The notes beneath the pieces are model-generated. The model searched no databases. It had not been told where the DNA came from and saw nothing but the letters and a program-made list of their open reading frames with translations. A stretch of 41,577 nucleotides of DNA, taken from NCBI GenBank assembly GCA_022925895.1, contig JAKSYS010000568.1, positions 1-41,577 of the forward strand, written 5' to 3'. Positions 10,259 to 21,629 of this stretch are shown one piece after another (the first letter of the stretch is position 1; each line of letters starts with the position of its first letter). Made by a program: the position numbers and the translations under genes. The stretch comes from Fragilaria crotonensis (taxonomy: Eukaryota > Bacillariophyta > Fragilariophyceae > Fragilariales > Fragilariaceae).

Positions 10259-11898
10259 GCTACAGACGACATTGATACAGTTATCTCCTCATTACCACGA
10301 CCACGGCGACGTCTCCTTTCACACATCCGTCTGACGTCGTCTAGCGACAAATTGTGGGAGGAGTGCCAAAAGAAACAGAAGTTAACGATTGCAACCGACG
10401 GGGGTTTGAAGGGTCATCTAGGGACCTTCGGCTGGATTATCAGTACCAAAGCCAATGAAGTATTGGTGGAAGGAGCTGGCCCGATAGATGGCCCGTACGA
10501 TACGGCGAATTCAACGCGCTGCGAACTTGGAGGATATGCAGCGTCTCTGCTGTTTCTGTCATTGCTTCATTCCTTGTGGGGAAAACAACATAAATGTACT
10601 TTTCGATGGGTGACGGATAGTAAAGCGGCGATCACGAACGTAACAAAAGTAACAGAGCGAACACGTCAGAAACAGCGACAACCAAGCAACGCCGATTATT
10701 TGGGTATTATCCAGACTGAAACGGTAGCTATGCGACGAAGCATCTATCCAGTCTGGGTGAAGGGACACCAGACGGACAGTGGCGGACAGAGCAACGACTC
10801 CAAGATGAACAACCGAGCCGACCATCTCGCAACGTGGTACCGCATGCAACGCTCTCTCCGTCAGTCAGTGGAACGCACGGATCATACTCCAGAATCAAGG
10901 GTATCCATCGTGGTCAACGGCATCAGAGTGGTTGGCCAAGAGCGGAGGCCACACTTCGCTTTCATATTAATGGTTATCACCTCAGGAATTATATCCAGAC
11001 TCGCCAGGGTTGGTCAAATCAAACCTGGGACCGTGTTGATTTCGAACTATTCGGTCGTTTCTATCGCAAACTGACTCCAACTGCTAAAGTTGCACATACA
11101 AAATTCATCTTCGATCAGTGGCACACTGGAAAGCGACGGCAACGAATATCTGCGATTAAGAGTGACAATTTGGACAAATGTCCATGCTGCATGGCTCATA
11201 AAGAGACGACGGATCATGTTCTCCGATGTCAACATAATCCCGATCGGGTGCAGGCACTCCGCGAATTCCGGAAAAATATGTCTCCACGTGAATGTCATCC
11301 AGTCTACACGCTATTGAAGGGCGGTGTGCTGTCTTGGTACGAAGATACGGTATATACTCCCGACATCATGGAATTCCCAGCGAAAATGCGCGATAGGATC
11401 AGATGCGCACTCAAGGATCAAGAAACAATTGGTTGGGACAATGCAGTCAAGGGCTACATGAGTGTGGAGTGGCGGCAACTGGCTGAAGAAGACATGTATG
11501 ATCATGCAAACCAAGAACAGAAAGGCGATGGTTTTCCAAAGCTCACATCTATACTAAGACATTTACATCATGTCAACCAACGTCTATGGAAAAGCCGTAA
11601 CACGGTTCTACATCAATCCGACGAACAGGCATTAAAGGATCTCAGAGACGCGGAAGCTCGCGAGATTCGAGAATTGTATGCACACCCAGACCTACTACAG
11701 ACAGGCGATAGACATTACTGCGATGCTCCGTTGGACAACATCCTCAAGAAAAGTACAGCGTCTCGGCGACGTTGGCTGCGTTATACCCGTATGTCCCGCG
11801 AGCGAATGATCAAAGACGGGAAGAGACAACTTCTGATGACACAGTTTCTTCGACCAACAGCCCCTGTATTACTACAAGCACCAGACATCACACGTTAG
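10244..11898 (+). pseudogene. Non-LTR retrotransposon copy A, right part (RNase H, zinc finger, C-terminus)
   Basis: Continues the copy A ORF2 after the nested insertion. Frame 2 carries RNase H: TDGGLKGHLGTFGWI, RCELGG, TDSKAAI, KGHQTD and NRADHLA. Near 10944-10945 the frame breaks; the rest lies in frame 1 and matches copy B (INGYHLRNYIQ, the finger CPCC-x8-H-x3-C, and WLRYTRMSRERMIK near the end) to TAG 11896-11898. One extra G in the GG at 10944-10945 would restore the frame. With the insertion and this shift the gene is dead in its present form. Apart from that single shift the frame is clean, so copy A is not ancient. Confidence 0.88.
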
Positions 11899-12029
11899 GA
11901 AAGTTAGGCTTAGGATAAAACCAACTGTCGCCACCCTGTAATACGGTTTGGCCCAGTGGGGTACACACTCTGGTCTTGCCCAAAGATCAGAGACGGTGAA
12001 AACCCGATAATTAGTTCTATATATATATT
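11899..12029 (+). mobile_element. 3' UTR and probable 3' end of copy A
   Basis: Ends with AACCCGATAATTAGTTCTAT followed by a short TA repeat, matching the 3' terminus of copy B. A GTGGGGTACACAC segment (about 11957) also resembles GCGGGGTACATAG in the copy B UTR. The exact end and its target-site duplication cannot be fixed, because the 5' end is outside the window. Confidence 0.6.
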
Positions 12030-12289
12030 GCTCGCATTGCCTACAATTACAGTGTTGGCCTTTCGATGTAAGGCGATCATGCCCCGAAGGACAGAACATG
12101 TAGATAGACTGAACGTTTCATTAATCAACAGAACATATAATTGTTCGAAAGAACATCACAATTCCAAAACAACAATTTCACTGGGCACACAGGACAATAT
12201 CAGCGACAGAATCATGATCGTCGTTGAAATGTGTGATTGAAAAGTCAATCACAGAACAAAAGTCTCTCGATCGAGTTCTGAACAGTTCG
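12030..12289. other. Intergenic; nothing recognised
   Basis: AT-rich sequence between the copy A end and the helicase relic. I see no convincing ORF, RNA gene or repeat. Confidence 0.5.
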
Positions 12290-12865
12290 TCATCTGGCGG
12301 GAAACATCGATGCAGAACAAAAGTCGCCAAATGGGGACAAGCCAAGTATGACAGTAGCACATTCACACGTCCCGGTTCGTCGGTGGCCTTCATGCCCGGA
12401 ATCGTGATGCAGGTGTTTTCTTGTTATGGATGTTGGTACGGCAATGATTAAGCTGTTGGGATTGGACAATGTGCGTTCCAATACATGATCAACCGCAATA
12501 TTACTGGGTGCCGCGACGAAAGCCTTGTACTTGTGATGATGGAGAGCCTGTTGAATGAGATCTGCTACTGTGCTTGTTCTTCCTGCACCCGGAAGACCAT
12601 GAATGCACGACACGTGACGATCGGGATATAAGGAAACAGCAATAGCGTCTAGTGGACTCTCGTCAAGATTGGGATTGTAGGGTTTTGTTGTTGCTGTGGG
12701 AGGTGGTGCTGGTGGTGTTGATGTTGTTGTTTCTGGCGCACATGTTTGTTGACCTGAAATAATGGCCTTCCATATAACAGTAGCGCCAGATTTCGTAGTA
12801 GTACGACACGTGCAAGACGATGTCGTTGTGAAGCAGCAAAATGCTGCTGTTAATTCACTCCAGTC
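12290..12865 (-). pseudogene. Fragment of a superfamily I helicase (UPF1/IGHMBP2-like)
   Basis: An open stretch on the minus strand with no ATG, preceded by an in-frame TGA at 12866-12868. It reads TVIWKAIISGQQT, then a Thr/Pro linker, NPNLDESPLDAIAVSLYPDR, CIHGLPGAGRTSTVADLIQQA and AAPSNIAVDHVLER. These match the start of an SF1B RNA/DNA helicase: the Q-motif-like NxxLDxSQ segment, Walker A and motif Ia (APSNIAVDNVLER in active members). Walker A reads GLPGAGRT, with arginine in place of the invariant lysine. After motif Ia the sequence loses similarity and stops, and the DExx box and motifs III-VI are missing. About 190 residues remain of a family usually over 600. Called a dead fragment; the family assignment is firm, the exact member is not. 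Confidence 0.75.
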
Positions 12866-12868
12866 TCA

Positions 12869-13537
12869 ATTTCCAATTCTGCCACCAACAGAAATCGTTG
12901 AAGAAAGAGTCATGAATTCTCTAATCTGCTCATCAATGAATCGCAAGCAGCTCGATCCGCCTCTGCCTTCATTTCCTTCATCATTACCACAGTTGGGACT
13001 CTGTCGAATCGGATCATCAGAATTGCTCGAAGAATGCTCCATGTAACCGTTATGTACTGAGTATGACATCATACATGTACGACGGTACTACTCGGCGAGT
13101 AGACGCCTTGTGTAGTAAGTAGAAATAGGGTTAGATATCATATATATTTTTTGTTCTCCGACGATGTACTGGCGTACTGTTGTACCAGGTACCGTGACCC
13201 TATCGTCAGGCCATACGATACTCTCACATAACGTAAGGGCTTCTGTACGTGCCGGTATCAACTGAGGATCGCACAACAAGATGAAAGGCAAACAAGCCGG
13301 CAGTCGTGTTGCGGCGAGGGGATATTGGTATGACGACGATGATGATTGGGGTCATGTAACATGGACTGGCGATGATGATTGGTGGGACTTGTAGTTGGAC
13401 CTGTCCTTGGAACGAGCCTTTGCGCCCTATTTATTTCGTGTAGTTGCGCATATAATATGTTAACAAGTCATATATGTTTATCCAAGTGCATGCAAAGCTA
13501 GATCACCACTTTCGAGAGGATCAGACCAGGTTGCGAA
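12869..13537. other. Intergenic; no supported gene
   Basis: No recognised coding sequence. A 37-codon ORF at 13281-13394 ends in an Asp/Trp-rich string (YDDDDDWGHVTWTGDDDWWD); its origin is unknown and it is not called as a gene. Confidence 0.4.
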
Positions 13538-13999
13538 TCAAATGCAATGGTCATCAAACAAGATGTTAGCCACACCATCATGAAAGGATGCCAAGCTGGA
13601 CTGGACAATTTCGGGGTAAACTAGTAGATGCTGAGTGTACCTCACAACACTAGCTAGCCACTCACCACAAAAACAGGCGACTCGGCACAAATCGTACCAG
13701 CAACCTACCGGAGGTGCAACGACGGTTGCATCCATGAAAGACGGATAAAATAGAAACCACAAATTTGAGTTACTATTATCATTGAATGCCGCGCATTTTG
13801 TACCGTCTCTGATGGTCATGTACAGAGTCTGAGAAAAAGTGAACTTCTGGCGAGCAACCACAAGAACGAATCGCTTTCGTGGCTGGAAGTGCTGCACACG
13901 TTTTGAAACTGATAACTCAGGAAGTCCTCGCAGGTAAAGTTTGAATGACTCATGTCGAAGGAGGAGAGTTGAAGAACAGATCAAATGAGCCCGGGACAT
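13538..13999 (-). CDS. Hypothetical protein, doubtful
   Basis: A 153-codon minus-strand ORF starting MSRAHLICSSTLLLRHES, from an ATG at 13999. No domain is recognised. It contains several Cys and aromatic residues but no clear signal peptide or membrane helix. It abuts the decayed PDE duplicate, whose 3' flank begins at about 13995, so it may be chance open frame in duplicated non-coding DNA. No intron signals or recognisable motifs support it. Confidence 0.2.
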   Translation of the reverse strand: MSRAHLICSSTLLLRHESFKLYLRGLPELSVSKRVQHFQPRKRFVLVVARQKFTFSQTLYMTIRDGTKCAAFNDNSNSNLWFLFYPSFMDATVVAPPVGCWYDLCRVACFCGEWLASVVRYTQHLLVYPEIVQSSLASFHDGVANILFDDHCI

Positions 14000-14450
14000 T
14001 GATTTGCAGTGCAACGCACGGTGCACACAACCATATACGAATCACACATGGTGTTAGCGTCAAGGCTTGGGTTGACGTTTGCGTTTTGACCTTGATGCTC
14101 TTCCCGTTACGTGATGGTGCCCCGTTCTCAAGTCTTTGCTAGACGGGGCGGGCAATTGTCGCTTTGCGATTGGCATCAACATCCAGCAATACTGCTTCGT
14201 TGGACAGGCTGCTGGGATCGAACGCCCTTTTCCCATCTCTTTTTGCGCAAACACACCATATCAGGATCCATTTAATCAGTTGCCGTCACGACATTGATCA
14301 CCAGCTGTCGGAAGCGTTTGTGACCTGATTCACCGGCGAATATTCATGTTCGCAAGTCAACACATCGAAGTTCCATGAGTAATTCCCACGCGACAGTAAG
14401 TGAATTTTGTTCGGCAATGGCCTTGTAGCTAAAGATGTGACGAGCAACGC
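13995..14450 (-). pseudogene. Decayed partial duplicate of the phosphodiesterase gene at 15761-19957
   Basis: Two blocks match the neighbouring gene at DNA level. 13995-14112 matches 15718-15826 (the last codons plus 3' flank; shared GATGCTCTTCCCGTTACG). About 14150-14450 matches 16308-16596 (PDE domain; shared TTTTCCCATCTCTTTTTGCG and CAGCTGTCGGAAGCGTTTG). Roughly 480 bp of the parent between the blocks is replaced by about 35 bp. The copy has many substitutions and indels and no usable frame. Because 3' flanking DNA is included, it is a genomic duplicate rather than a retrocopy. The cyclase domain and N-terminus are absent. Confidence 0.85.
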
Positions 14451-15760
14451 TGACGTCGAAGCAAAGGATTGCAAAGTCCTCGAAATTTCATCAACAGACA
14501 GCATCATCAACGAAGGTCACACTCTCAGGTTTGTGCTCGCAAGTTATAGGAGCACCGAGTTACTACGGGCTGTGCCGTAGCTCCAATGAAAGGACCCTTC
14601 ACCGTCGCCATTGCCAATTGTGTCGCTAATACCGCCTCAACGCTGCAGCAATGTCAACAGAAACATGAACAACAACGACTCAGGATTGCATGTCCGTTGT
14701 CCATCATATCGTGAGAAGGCAATCATCATTGCTGGTCTTCGTTGTACAAAGAACGGCGTCCGTGATCGTGAAGAAAGATCTTAAGCAACTTCAGAGTAGC
14801 CTCGTGTCATCTTTCCGTCTGTTTTGGAACGACGCCTTTGTCTTGCTTTTCTATTGTCCGCTGGAACGAACGAACAGAAAGAGGAAGGCGACATCTGTTA
14901 AACATACATTTGAGCCTGGCTTTTCGAGGAAAGGATCCGTGGTTGTTACCCTCTGTCATGCTGCCTGCGAAGATGCAGGCAATGATTGTCAATGAGGAAA
15001 GAGACGATCGGTAGACTTTTTGCTGCGACAAAAATGTCAAACCATCCTCAATCTACTATTCACCTTCGCATTAGATTGTTTGGCCAGTGAAGTGCACCTG
15101 CGATTGCGCAAATATTGTGGTTTCGGTCGATGTCGTCCAATGTAGGACAAATGAAGAAGTAGTTCATCCTACATATGTTAAATATGAACTGCTTATAACC
15201 ATATCACGTTGGCTTTGACCATACGAGCTTACCAAGTCTCCGAGAGGCAGGTCACTGGTACGGATAGAAAAAGTCCGGCAGGCTCCTTGTTGGTGTGTGG
15301 GCCCAGTATGTTGTCTTTCAAGTGGGTGCACTCGTCAACGCCATTGGCCATGTCCTTGATCTCATCGTATTGGCATCCGCGACAAGAAAGAACAAGGGCG
15401 ATAATCGATTCAATTCGTTTCAAGTGATACGAGATCATGGGGGTGTTTTCAAGAAAAGTAAGAGGCACGGAACTCTTGCTCGGAGCGTGAACGAGGCAAC
15501 GACGAGTTACTTGTCACCAGATTTCGCTGATCGCCTTCCCGCAAACTTTGACGACCATGCGATTGAGCAAGGTTTGATGCTTCGCAATCCCTTGGTCACA
15601 GCACATTAAAGACATGCGACAGGGGATTTTAATCATGGTTCTCCCAACAAAGCCTACTCTTCCAGCAGCAAATGAAAGCATCATGATTGCGAGGGGCATT
15701 CATGAATGGTCAGTGCTATACATTGAGTACTTCAACGCAATGTGCACATCCATGTCAGAT
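14451..15760. other. Intergenic; no supported gene
   Basis: Several open frames of 60-105 codons on both strands (for example 15295-15609 plus, 15229-15468 minus) have no recognisable domain. The last 40-odd bases form the 3' flank of the cyclase-PDE gene and are partly copied at 13995. I see no transposon ends or RNA genes. Confidence 0.4.
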
Positions 15761-18700
15761 TCATGGCGTTGGCGTCAAGGCTGGAGTTGACGTTGGCGTT
15801 TTCACTTTGATGCTCTTCCCGTTACGACTGCTGCGACGTTTCGATGAACGACGGCTTTTCTTGGAGAATTCCTGGTATCCCGCACTCAAGTCGTTACTGG
15901 GCGGGGGCGTAACTGACAATGATCCAACCACCCCCGGAATCAGCGCGACCGATCTCAAGGATTTCTCAGACGACCGCATCGTACCCTGCACCTTCCTGAT
16001 CATTTTACGAGTTTCTTCGATTCCCTTCTGTTCCCATTCAGCGCGATTCAGTTTGGCATACGTCAAGTATTCGTCGCCGGATACTCCAAAGACGCCGCAT
16101 TCTCCCAATTTGTTGGCCAAAGGAATGACGTACTTGTCAAAGAAAACAAGCTGATCTTGGTACCATCCTTCGGAGGGGTCCTTATCTGAATGGCCGTCAA
16201 TATAGGCTCGATACAACTCTCGGTAAAGCTTTGTGTTCCATTTGATAAAGATATGCCAATGCTGCATGGTATGAGCCACATCCGAGGCCTGAATTATGTG
16301 CTCAATGACAATCGTTGCTTTGCGATTTACATCAACATCCAGCAAGAATGCGTCGTTGGACAGGCTGGGATCGAATGCCTTTTCCCATCTCTTTTTGCGC
16401 AAAGATACCATATCAGGATCCATAATGTCAGTTGCCATCACGACATTAACCACCAGCTGTCGGAAGCGTTTGCGATCCGATTCACTGGCGAATATGCAGG
16501 TTTGCAAGTCGGCGAAGCGAGGATCCATGAGTAATTCCCATGCGACAACAACTGAATTTTGTTCGGCAATGGACTTGTAGTTGAATATGCGAGCAATCCC
16601 GGCCCGTTCCTTCGTCAATTGGGAATTCGACAGGCCGGTATGATCCACGTCGTGAATCAAGGCGGAAAACACTACCGCAAACTGGGTCAGGGGATCAGAC
16701 GAAATTCCAAATGTCGAAAAGTGCAAGTCCGATGCGGTCATGCCAGACTCATTCGCATTGTCTTCCGGTAATATAATTCGCTTCATTAGTTTGTTGGCAC
16801 TCATGGTAACGTGACTGGCATGTTCAAAGTTGTGAAACGGAACTTGTCGATACAAGCTGGCGATGGATGCGACGAACTCCTTCATCTGCATCTGAACTTC
16901 TTTTGGCAGAACAGCAGCGCGACCTCGAGTGGAGGAAAGGCTTGAATTAAACTTTGGAAGGGAAATCACTTCCACCACTTCGTCGATTATGAGTCCACTA
17001 CCCACACCCTCGAACGATTGGCGCGTCTTAAAATTGTCAGACGCATGTTTTCCAAATCGAACACTCCTGTTGTTTTCAGGGGCCATCAATCTATGCTGGA
17101 CAACCTTTTCAAGAAAGCTCATCAATACAGCCACGTTCCAATCAATTAAGCGTTCTTCCTTTACATTAAGTGACAACCGAGACATGACACTTTCAGCGTC
17201 GGACGGCGTATTGCCCGATGTACGCTGGGGGAAGGGAGAATGCGGCTGCTGACGAAGGTAATCCACTTTCCATAGATTTTCATCGGAAATATTCTCCGAC
17301 TCCTGGATCAACGGTGTGGCAGATTCGGTCTTTGGTCGACGCAACATGGCCCAATATGTCTGCATTAGTGAGGATGTAAAGCGAGGTTAGGCTATTTTGC
17401 ACCGTAAAGAGTTATAAACGGGCACACAGAATGCACATACCTGCAATTCCCCTTTTCCCTTGGCAGTGATTTTGCCATCTCGTTTCGTCAACCAGTGTTG
17501 TTTGCCTGCCTCGCGAATCAACTCGGCGGTAGTTTCCGAAACTTGAATCTTCCCCGCTTCACCAGCGCTTTCAATGCGACTCGCAGTATTCATGGTATCC
17601 CCAAAAAGCTGAAATCGTGATTTCGCTCCTCGCAAGACTCCTGCCGTGACGGGTCCACTGTGCAGTCCCACTCGTAGTCCCAAATCGGACGTTCCCGGTC
17701 CCAAGACAGCTTCGAGCTGTTCTGTCAATTGATTGGCAATGGTAAGGATTTTATGGGCGAACCGTACCATGGTCTTGGCGTGATCCTTGTTGGGCGTTGG
17801 CAATCCCGAAACGGCAACGTAACAATCACCAATCGTTTCGACTTTGAACACTCCGAGACGTGTGGCAACAGCATCGAATTCATGATACAAGGTTTCGAGT
17901 AACTTGAAGACTTGACTTGGTTCTCTTTCCGAGCTCCATGCTGTAAAGCCAGCGATATCGGCAAACATCTGTAATGAATGAACAACATATTAGATAAACG
18001 GTGTTTGCAGAAAATCTCATGGTTATTGCATTGAGAACTGAGATCCGACATGTCATAACCGGTGCACTTACCACTGTTGTATTTGAAAACATTTCGGCAA
18101 TGGGTTCATCGTCGTCTTGATGCTCCATAGCATAAACATCATTCGGAGATGTGCTCGTCAAAAAGTTGGTCAATCGTGTCTTGGGGTTGTTGGCATGTCG
18201 TTGTTGCGTCAAACTGAGCCGTCGTCCTCGTCGTCGTCGTAGGGGAATACTGATCAAGGCATTATTTGGAGAAGGAAGCAGATCATTGTTGTTGCTATCA
18301 TTGGCTCTCTTGTACGCCATGGCCTGCCCGAACAGTCGACGGCGAACCACGGCGGGGAAGAGAGATTTGATAATGGCATTGGACTTGGCGGCACTGTCCA
18401 ATACACGCTTCTGTCGTCGATCTACCAGAATGCTGTACAGCACAAAGAGGAATATCGATGTCACGGACAAGACAATCGTTGTCAGCGTATACGTGAAGGC
18501 AAGACCCGTGTGGAATGATTGTTCGTATTCAGTAGTCGGGTAGACAGTGATTGAGTAAATGCAGAATCCTTGTTCACCATTTGTCGTTTCCTCAAAATTT
18601 GTAGATAATGATGAGGAATCGTCAGGATTGGTAGCAGCAGCAGTGTGCGTCATGATTTGTTGACGAAGTTGTTCCAAGGCTTTAAGGACAGACACAGTTT

Positions 18701-19957
18701 TTGCCATTTGTTGGAAGGACACGTCGTGCTGGTCGCCACTGCCGAGATGCGATGCGATTCCCCTCCTTGACAAGGTACGTATGGACTTGTCCACACGTGT
18801 TCTCCAAGACAATGCAGACGGTGGGTGCATCTGGTACAACATTATCAAATAGCGTGATCCATTCAATTTCAGCACCAGTAATGCCAAGAACAATGTCATT
18901 GTCGTCGCCATCTGCGGCAGCATTGAGAATGGGCAACACAGTGAAGGAACGAGGGGTACTGGAATCCTCCAGTGACGAGTTGTTGCCGCCATCGCGGACG
19001 TAATTGGCCGTATAATCGTCCAGAATATTACCAAACAGAGGAGTTTCTGTTTTTGCATTTGAGAAATTAAATGCATTTGGTATGATCGAATCAAGATTCA
19101 ACATATTGAGATGACGTTTTTCCTCGGAAGGATTGATTTGCCAAATTGGTAATTTTCGGTTCGTGGTTGAGTTGGGTATTGACGTGTCGTCCATCCTATC
19201 GTAGTTCGTTTGCCCCAGTCGATAAATCCCCGCTTCGATTGGTCGGATAAAGATATTTTCTGAAATTCCCGCATATGCCGCATGTTCTGCAGCATATTGT
19301 TCCCATTCGGCTTGTTGCTCCGCAGTCACAATAGATGGTGCAAAGAATAGTGATGCGGCCCCCCGATGTTTGCAAATCTCCCAGTGTTTGCGTTTCGAAA
19401 TTTGGTAGTGTAACATTGGGTGTCGTACTGTTGTTGCTGTTGCCATTCGTCGTGTCTGCTTCTGATAATGCAATCAGTGATTTGTAGGCAACCGACAGAG
19501 AGAACAGTGCCCAAAGTTGATTTGTATTTCGTTGTACAAATACATCCAGGAATCGTGTCGAATCACTTTCAAATTCATCTGAAAATCGTTTGTATTCTTG
19601 CGCCGTAGTGTAGGTGTAGGACATGGTTGCAATCGCGGTCCCTGATAATACCAACATGAGGACCACGGACCATTTGACGGCCATAATGTTGGTACTTTTT
19701 GCGATTTCAATCATGTCATCATCACTATCTTCATTATTATTAGTGTTGTTGTTGCTGTTGTTGTTGAGAAAAGGTTGATGATGACGTTGATTGAAAGTGT
19801 TACGACCCTGTGTCTTGTCATTCGACGCTCCCGTGCGCATACATGTGTTGACTGTGTGTGAAAATGAATCATCACAAGCAAAACTCTCGACATCAGCATT
19901 TTCGTACACGTCGGGATGCGAGGCTTGACGTATTTGACGTGATTGTTCTGACAGCAT
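15761..19957 (-). CDS. Receptor-type class III nucleotidyl cyclase-phosphodiesterase fusion (gene 1)
   Basis: Exons 19957-18072, 17968-17441 and 17359-15761, with introns of 103 and 81 bp (gtaagt...ttacag; gtatgt...atgcag). Exon 1 needs one base removed in each of two G runs (C on the plus strand): 19359-19364 and 18760-18763. With those the protein is 1336 residues. Cytosolic N-terminus rich in Asn; TM helix ~91-113; extracellular sensor, possibly CHASE/Cache-like; TM helix ~484-511. Cyclase domain ~622-795: MFADIAGFTAW and GDCYVA carry the two metal Asp, KVETIGD has the Glu typical of guanylate cyclases, and NTASRIES the Asn/Arg pair. The position usually Cys in guanylate cyclases is Gln (RFQLFGD), so GTP versus ATP use is open. 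Class I PDE domain ~975-1250: HNFEHASH, HDVDHTG, QASDVAH and the purine-binding Gln of DQLVFFD. It should make and hydrolyse cyclic nucleotide at a membrane in response to an outside signal. If the two indels are real the gene is dead. Confidence 0.88.
17360..17440 (-). other. Intron 2 of cyclase-PDE gene 1
   Basis: 81 bp, phase 0, donor CAG|gtatgt, acceptor taatgcag|ACA. It lies exactly between the end of the cyclase linker (KGKGELQ) and the PDE exon (TYWAMLRR). The tandem paralogue has no intron at this point. Confidence 0.85.
17969..18071 (-). other. Intron 1 of cyclase-PDE gene 1
   Basis: 103 bp, phase 0, donor GTG|gtaagt, acceptor cattacag|ATG. It splits the cyclase domain just before MFADIAGF. 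The paralogue reads through the same position ([13 protein letters not shown]) without an intron. Confidence 0.88.
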
Positions 19958-21629
19958 GAGTGTATTGTGTTGTGATTAAGTTGCGCTATGCAAGTGAGTG
20001 TGATACTGAAGGAAGGAGGAGTACAAGGTACGCTAGCAATGCAGTCTGTCGCTGCAGCGAAACAGCAAAGTCGATGACGATTCGTTGTTGCGTGTCTTGG
20101 GTTATTGTTCTTGAGACGTTGATGCTTTGTATGCCTGCAGTAGGGTACAAGTGGCGAAGGAGTAGTAATAACGGTAGGTATTCGAAGTACGAGAGCAATA
20201 CCAGCTGATTGAGTAAAGAGTTGGACAACATCCGGCGCAAACAGACACAATGGGCTGTTACCACTTTTCCGCGAGTCACAGGAGCATTCATAATAAATTT
20301 TTAACCAATCAACCATACATACAAGCGGAGTCTACTGTATGTGTGCTGAGACAAAACTTCCTTCCTCGTCAACAGTCAGGAAATAGTCGTATCTGGCAAA
20401 ATCACTGCTGCAACTCGCTCGATAAAGGACTATATAAGCCCAAGAGGCTTAATTCTCGATGTGTGGTAGTAACAGCAGAATTGCAGTACTCCAGTGCCAC
20501 TTCTTACATCGAATTCCACACAAACGTCCATAACAACATGACCAGTGACCGGTCATCAAGCTCCCAGAAATGAGGCTTAGTCGGACGTCGGCAGGCATCC
20601 AGACTCGAGACATTCAACACTTAAGCGCAAAATAACGGATTTAAATCCGATTAACCGTTTCCATAAATACGTACTACCTTCCGTTACTGTCAGATCCGTT
20701 GTTTTCGCTTGATCCTGATTCCTGACCTTTTGGTTTTTATGCCTGTCTCATCGGAAGTAGGTTGTGACTTGTAACCGTGGACGTGCATCAAATGTCTGAT
20801 GAGAAAGGGCATATGACCCCCAACATTGGTCCAAATAGCACACTGAAGGATGCTTCCTGCTATAGAATGGTAGATTGTTCGAATAAAACGACAGTGTGTG
20901 TGCTGAAGGAATGTCCGTGGGATTAGGACAAGTTGAAATTCAACATCAGGACATGCGAAACAAACCAATCATTCAACACATAACAGGACGTCAGCATCAA
21001 TTCAACACCACCACAAACCCAGCTCATTATATTTTCACATGCTGTAATCAGATGATACGAAGAGGGGGGCAGGCTGACAAACAAAATGAAGTTACCCACT
21101 TTGGCGGTGCATGTTGCATTACACTCTAGTGTACGATTGTAGCAGCACTTGTAGATACTCCACGGCCTTTATTTGTGTAAATCTTGAAATCCTGTTACCT
21201 TACACACGTTGTCCCGTAGGCAACCTTTGATTGCCCTTCATATCAAGTAGGTGTTCATCAACTCCGTTGCATACAAAGACAGAATTCGTTCATTCGACAA
21301 GCTTTGTACGTAGTGGCGATGGCACCGTCAAAAACTACGGAAAGACTCGGTTCGTCCAATGGCTTCTCGACACACGCACACGGCACGACACATGGCGCCC
21401 AAGTTCAGGACCATTATCGACCCCGACCCTGGAGGAAAAGGTGCCAAGAGGCGAATAGTGCGACAGCCGGTAGCGTTTTCGCAAGACTATATAGTAACTG
21501 CACATTAGATTCTAGTATCGATATATTGTTCATCAGATACTACTTCGTTTCCGACTTCAGCAGGGTTGCCTTAACTCAGCCTTACGATTGGTTCGGAACT
21601 TAGAATAGCGGACTGGACTTAAAACGTCG
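19958..21629. other. Intergenic region upstream of gene 1 and downstream of gene 2
   Basis: 1.67 kb between the tandem genes; must hold the gene 1 promoter. A perfect 14-bp palindrome CGGATTTAAATCCG lies at 20636-20649, flanked by AA and followed shortly by CCGTT, so a larger imperfect dyad is possible. A TATATAAG string near 20432 points to the plus strand, away from gene 1. ORFs of 75-107 codons show no domain. No transposon ends recognised. Confidence 0.4.

Noticed and set aside
13281-13394. 37-codon ORF ending in an Asp/Trp-rich string
   Set aside because: Too short, no homologous family known to me, stop codon just upstream in frame; may be the tail of a dead gene but nothing supports it.
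15295-15609. 104-codon plus-strand ORF between the relic PDE and gene 1
   Set aside because: No domain, the opposite strand is equally open, and it lies in a region of decayed sequence.
20636-20649. Palindrome CGGATTTAAATCCG as an operator
   Set aside because: A 14-bp palindrome alone in AT-rich DNA, over 650 bp from the nearest start; no repeat of the site seen.
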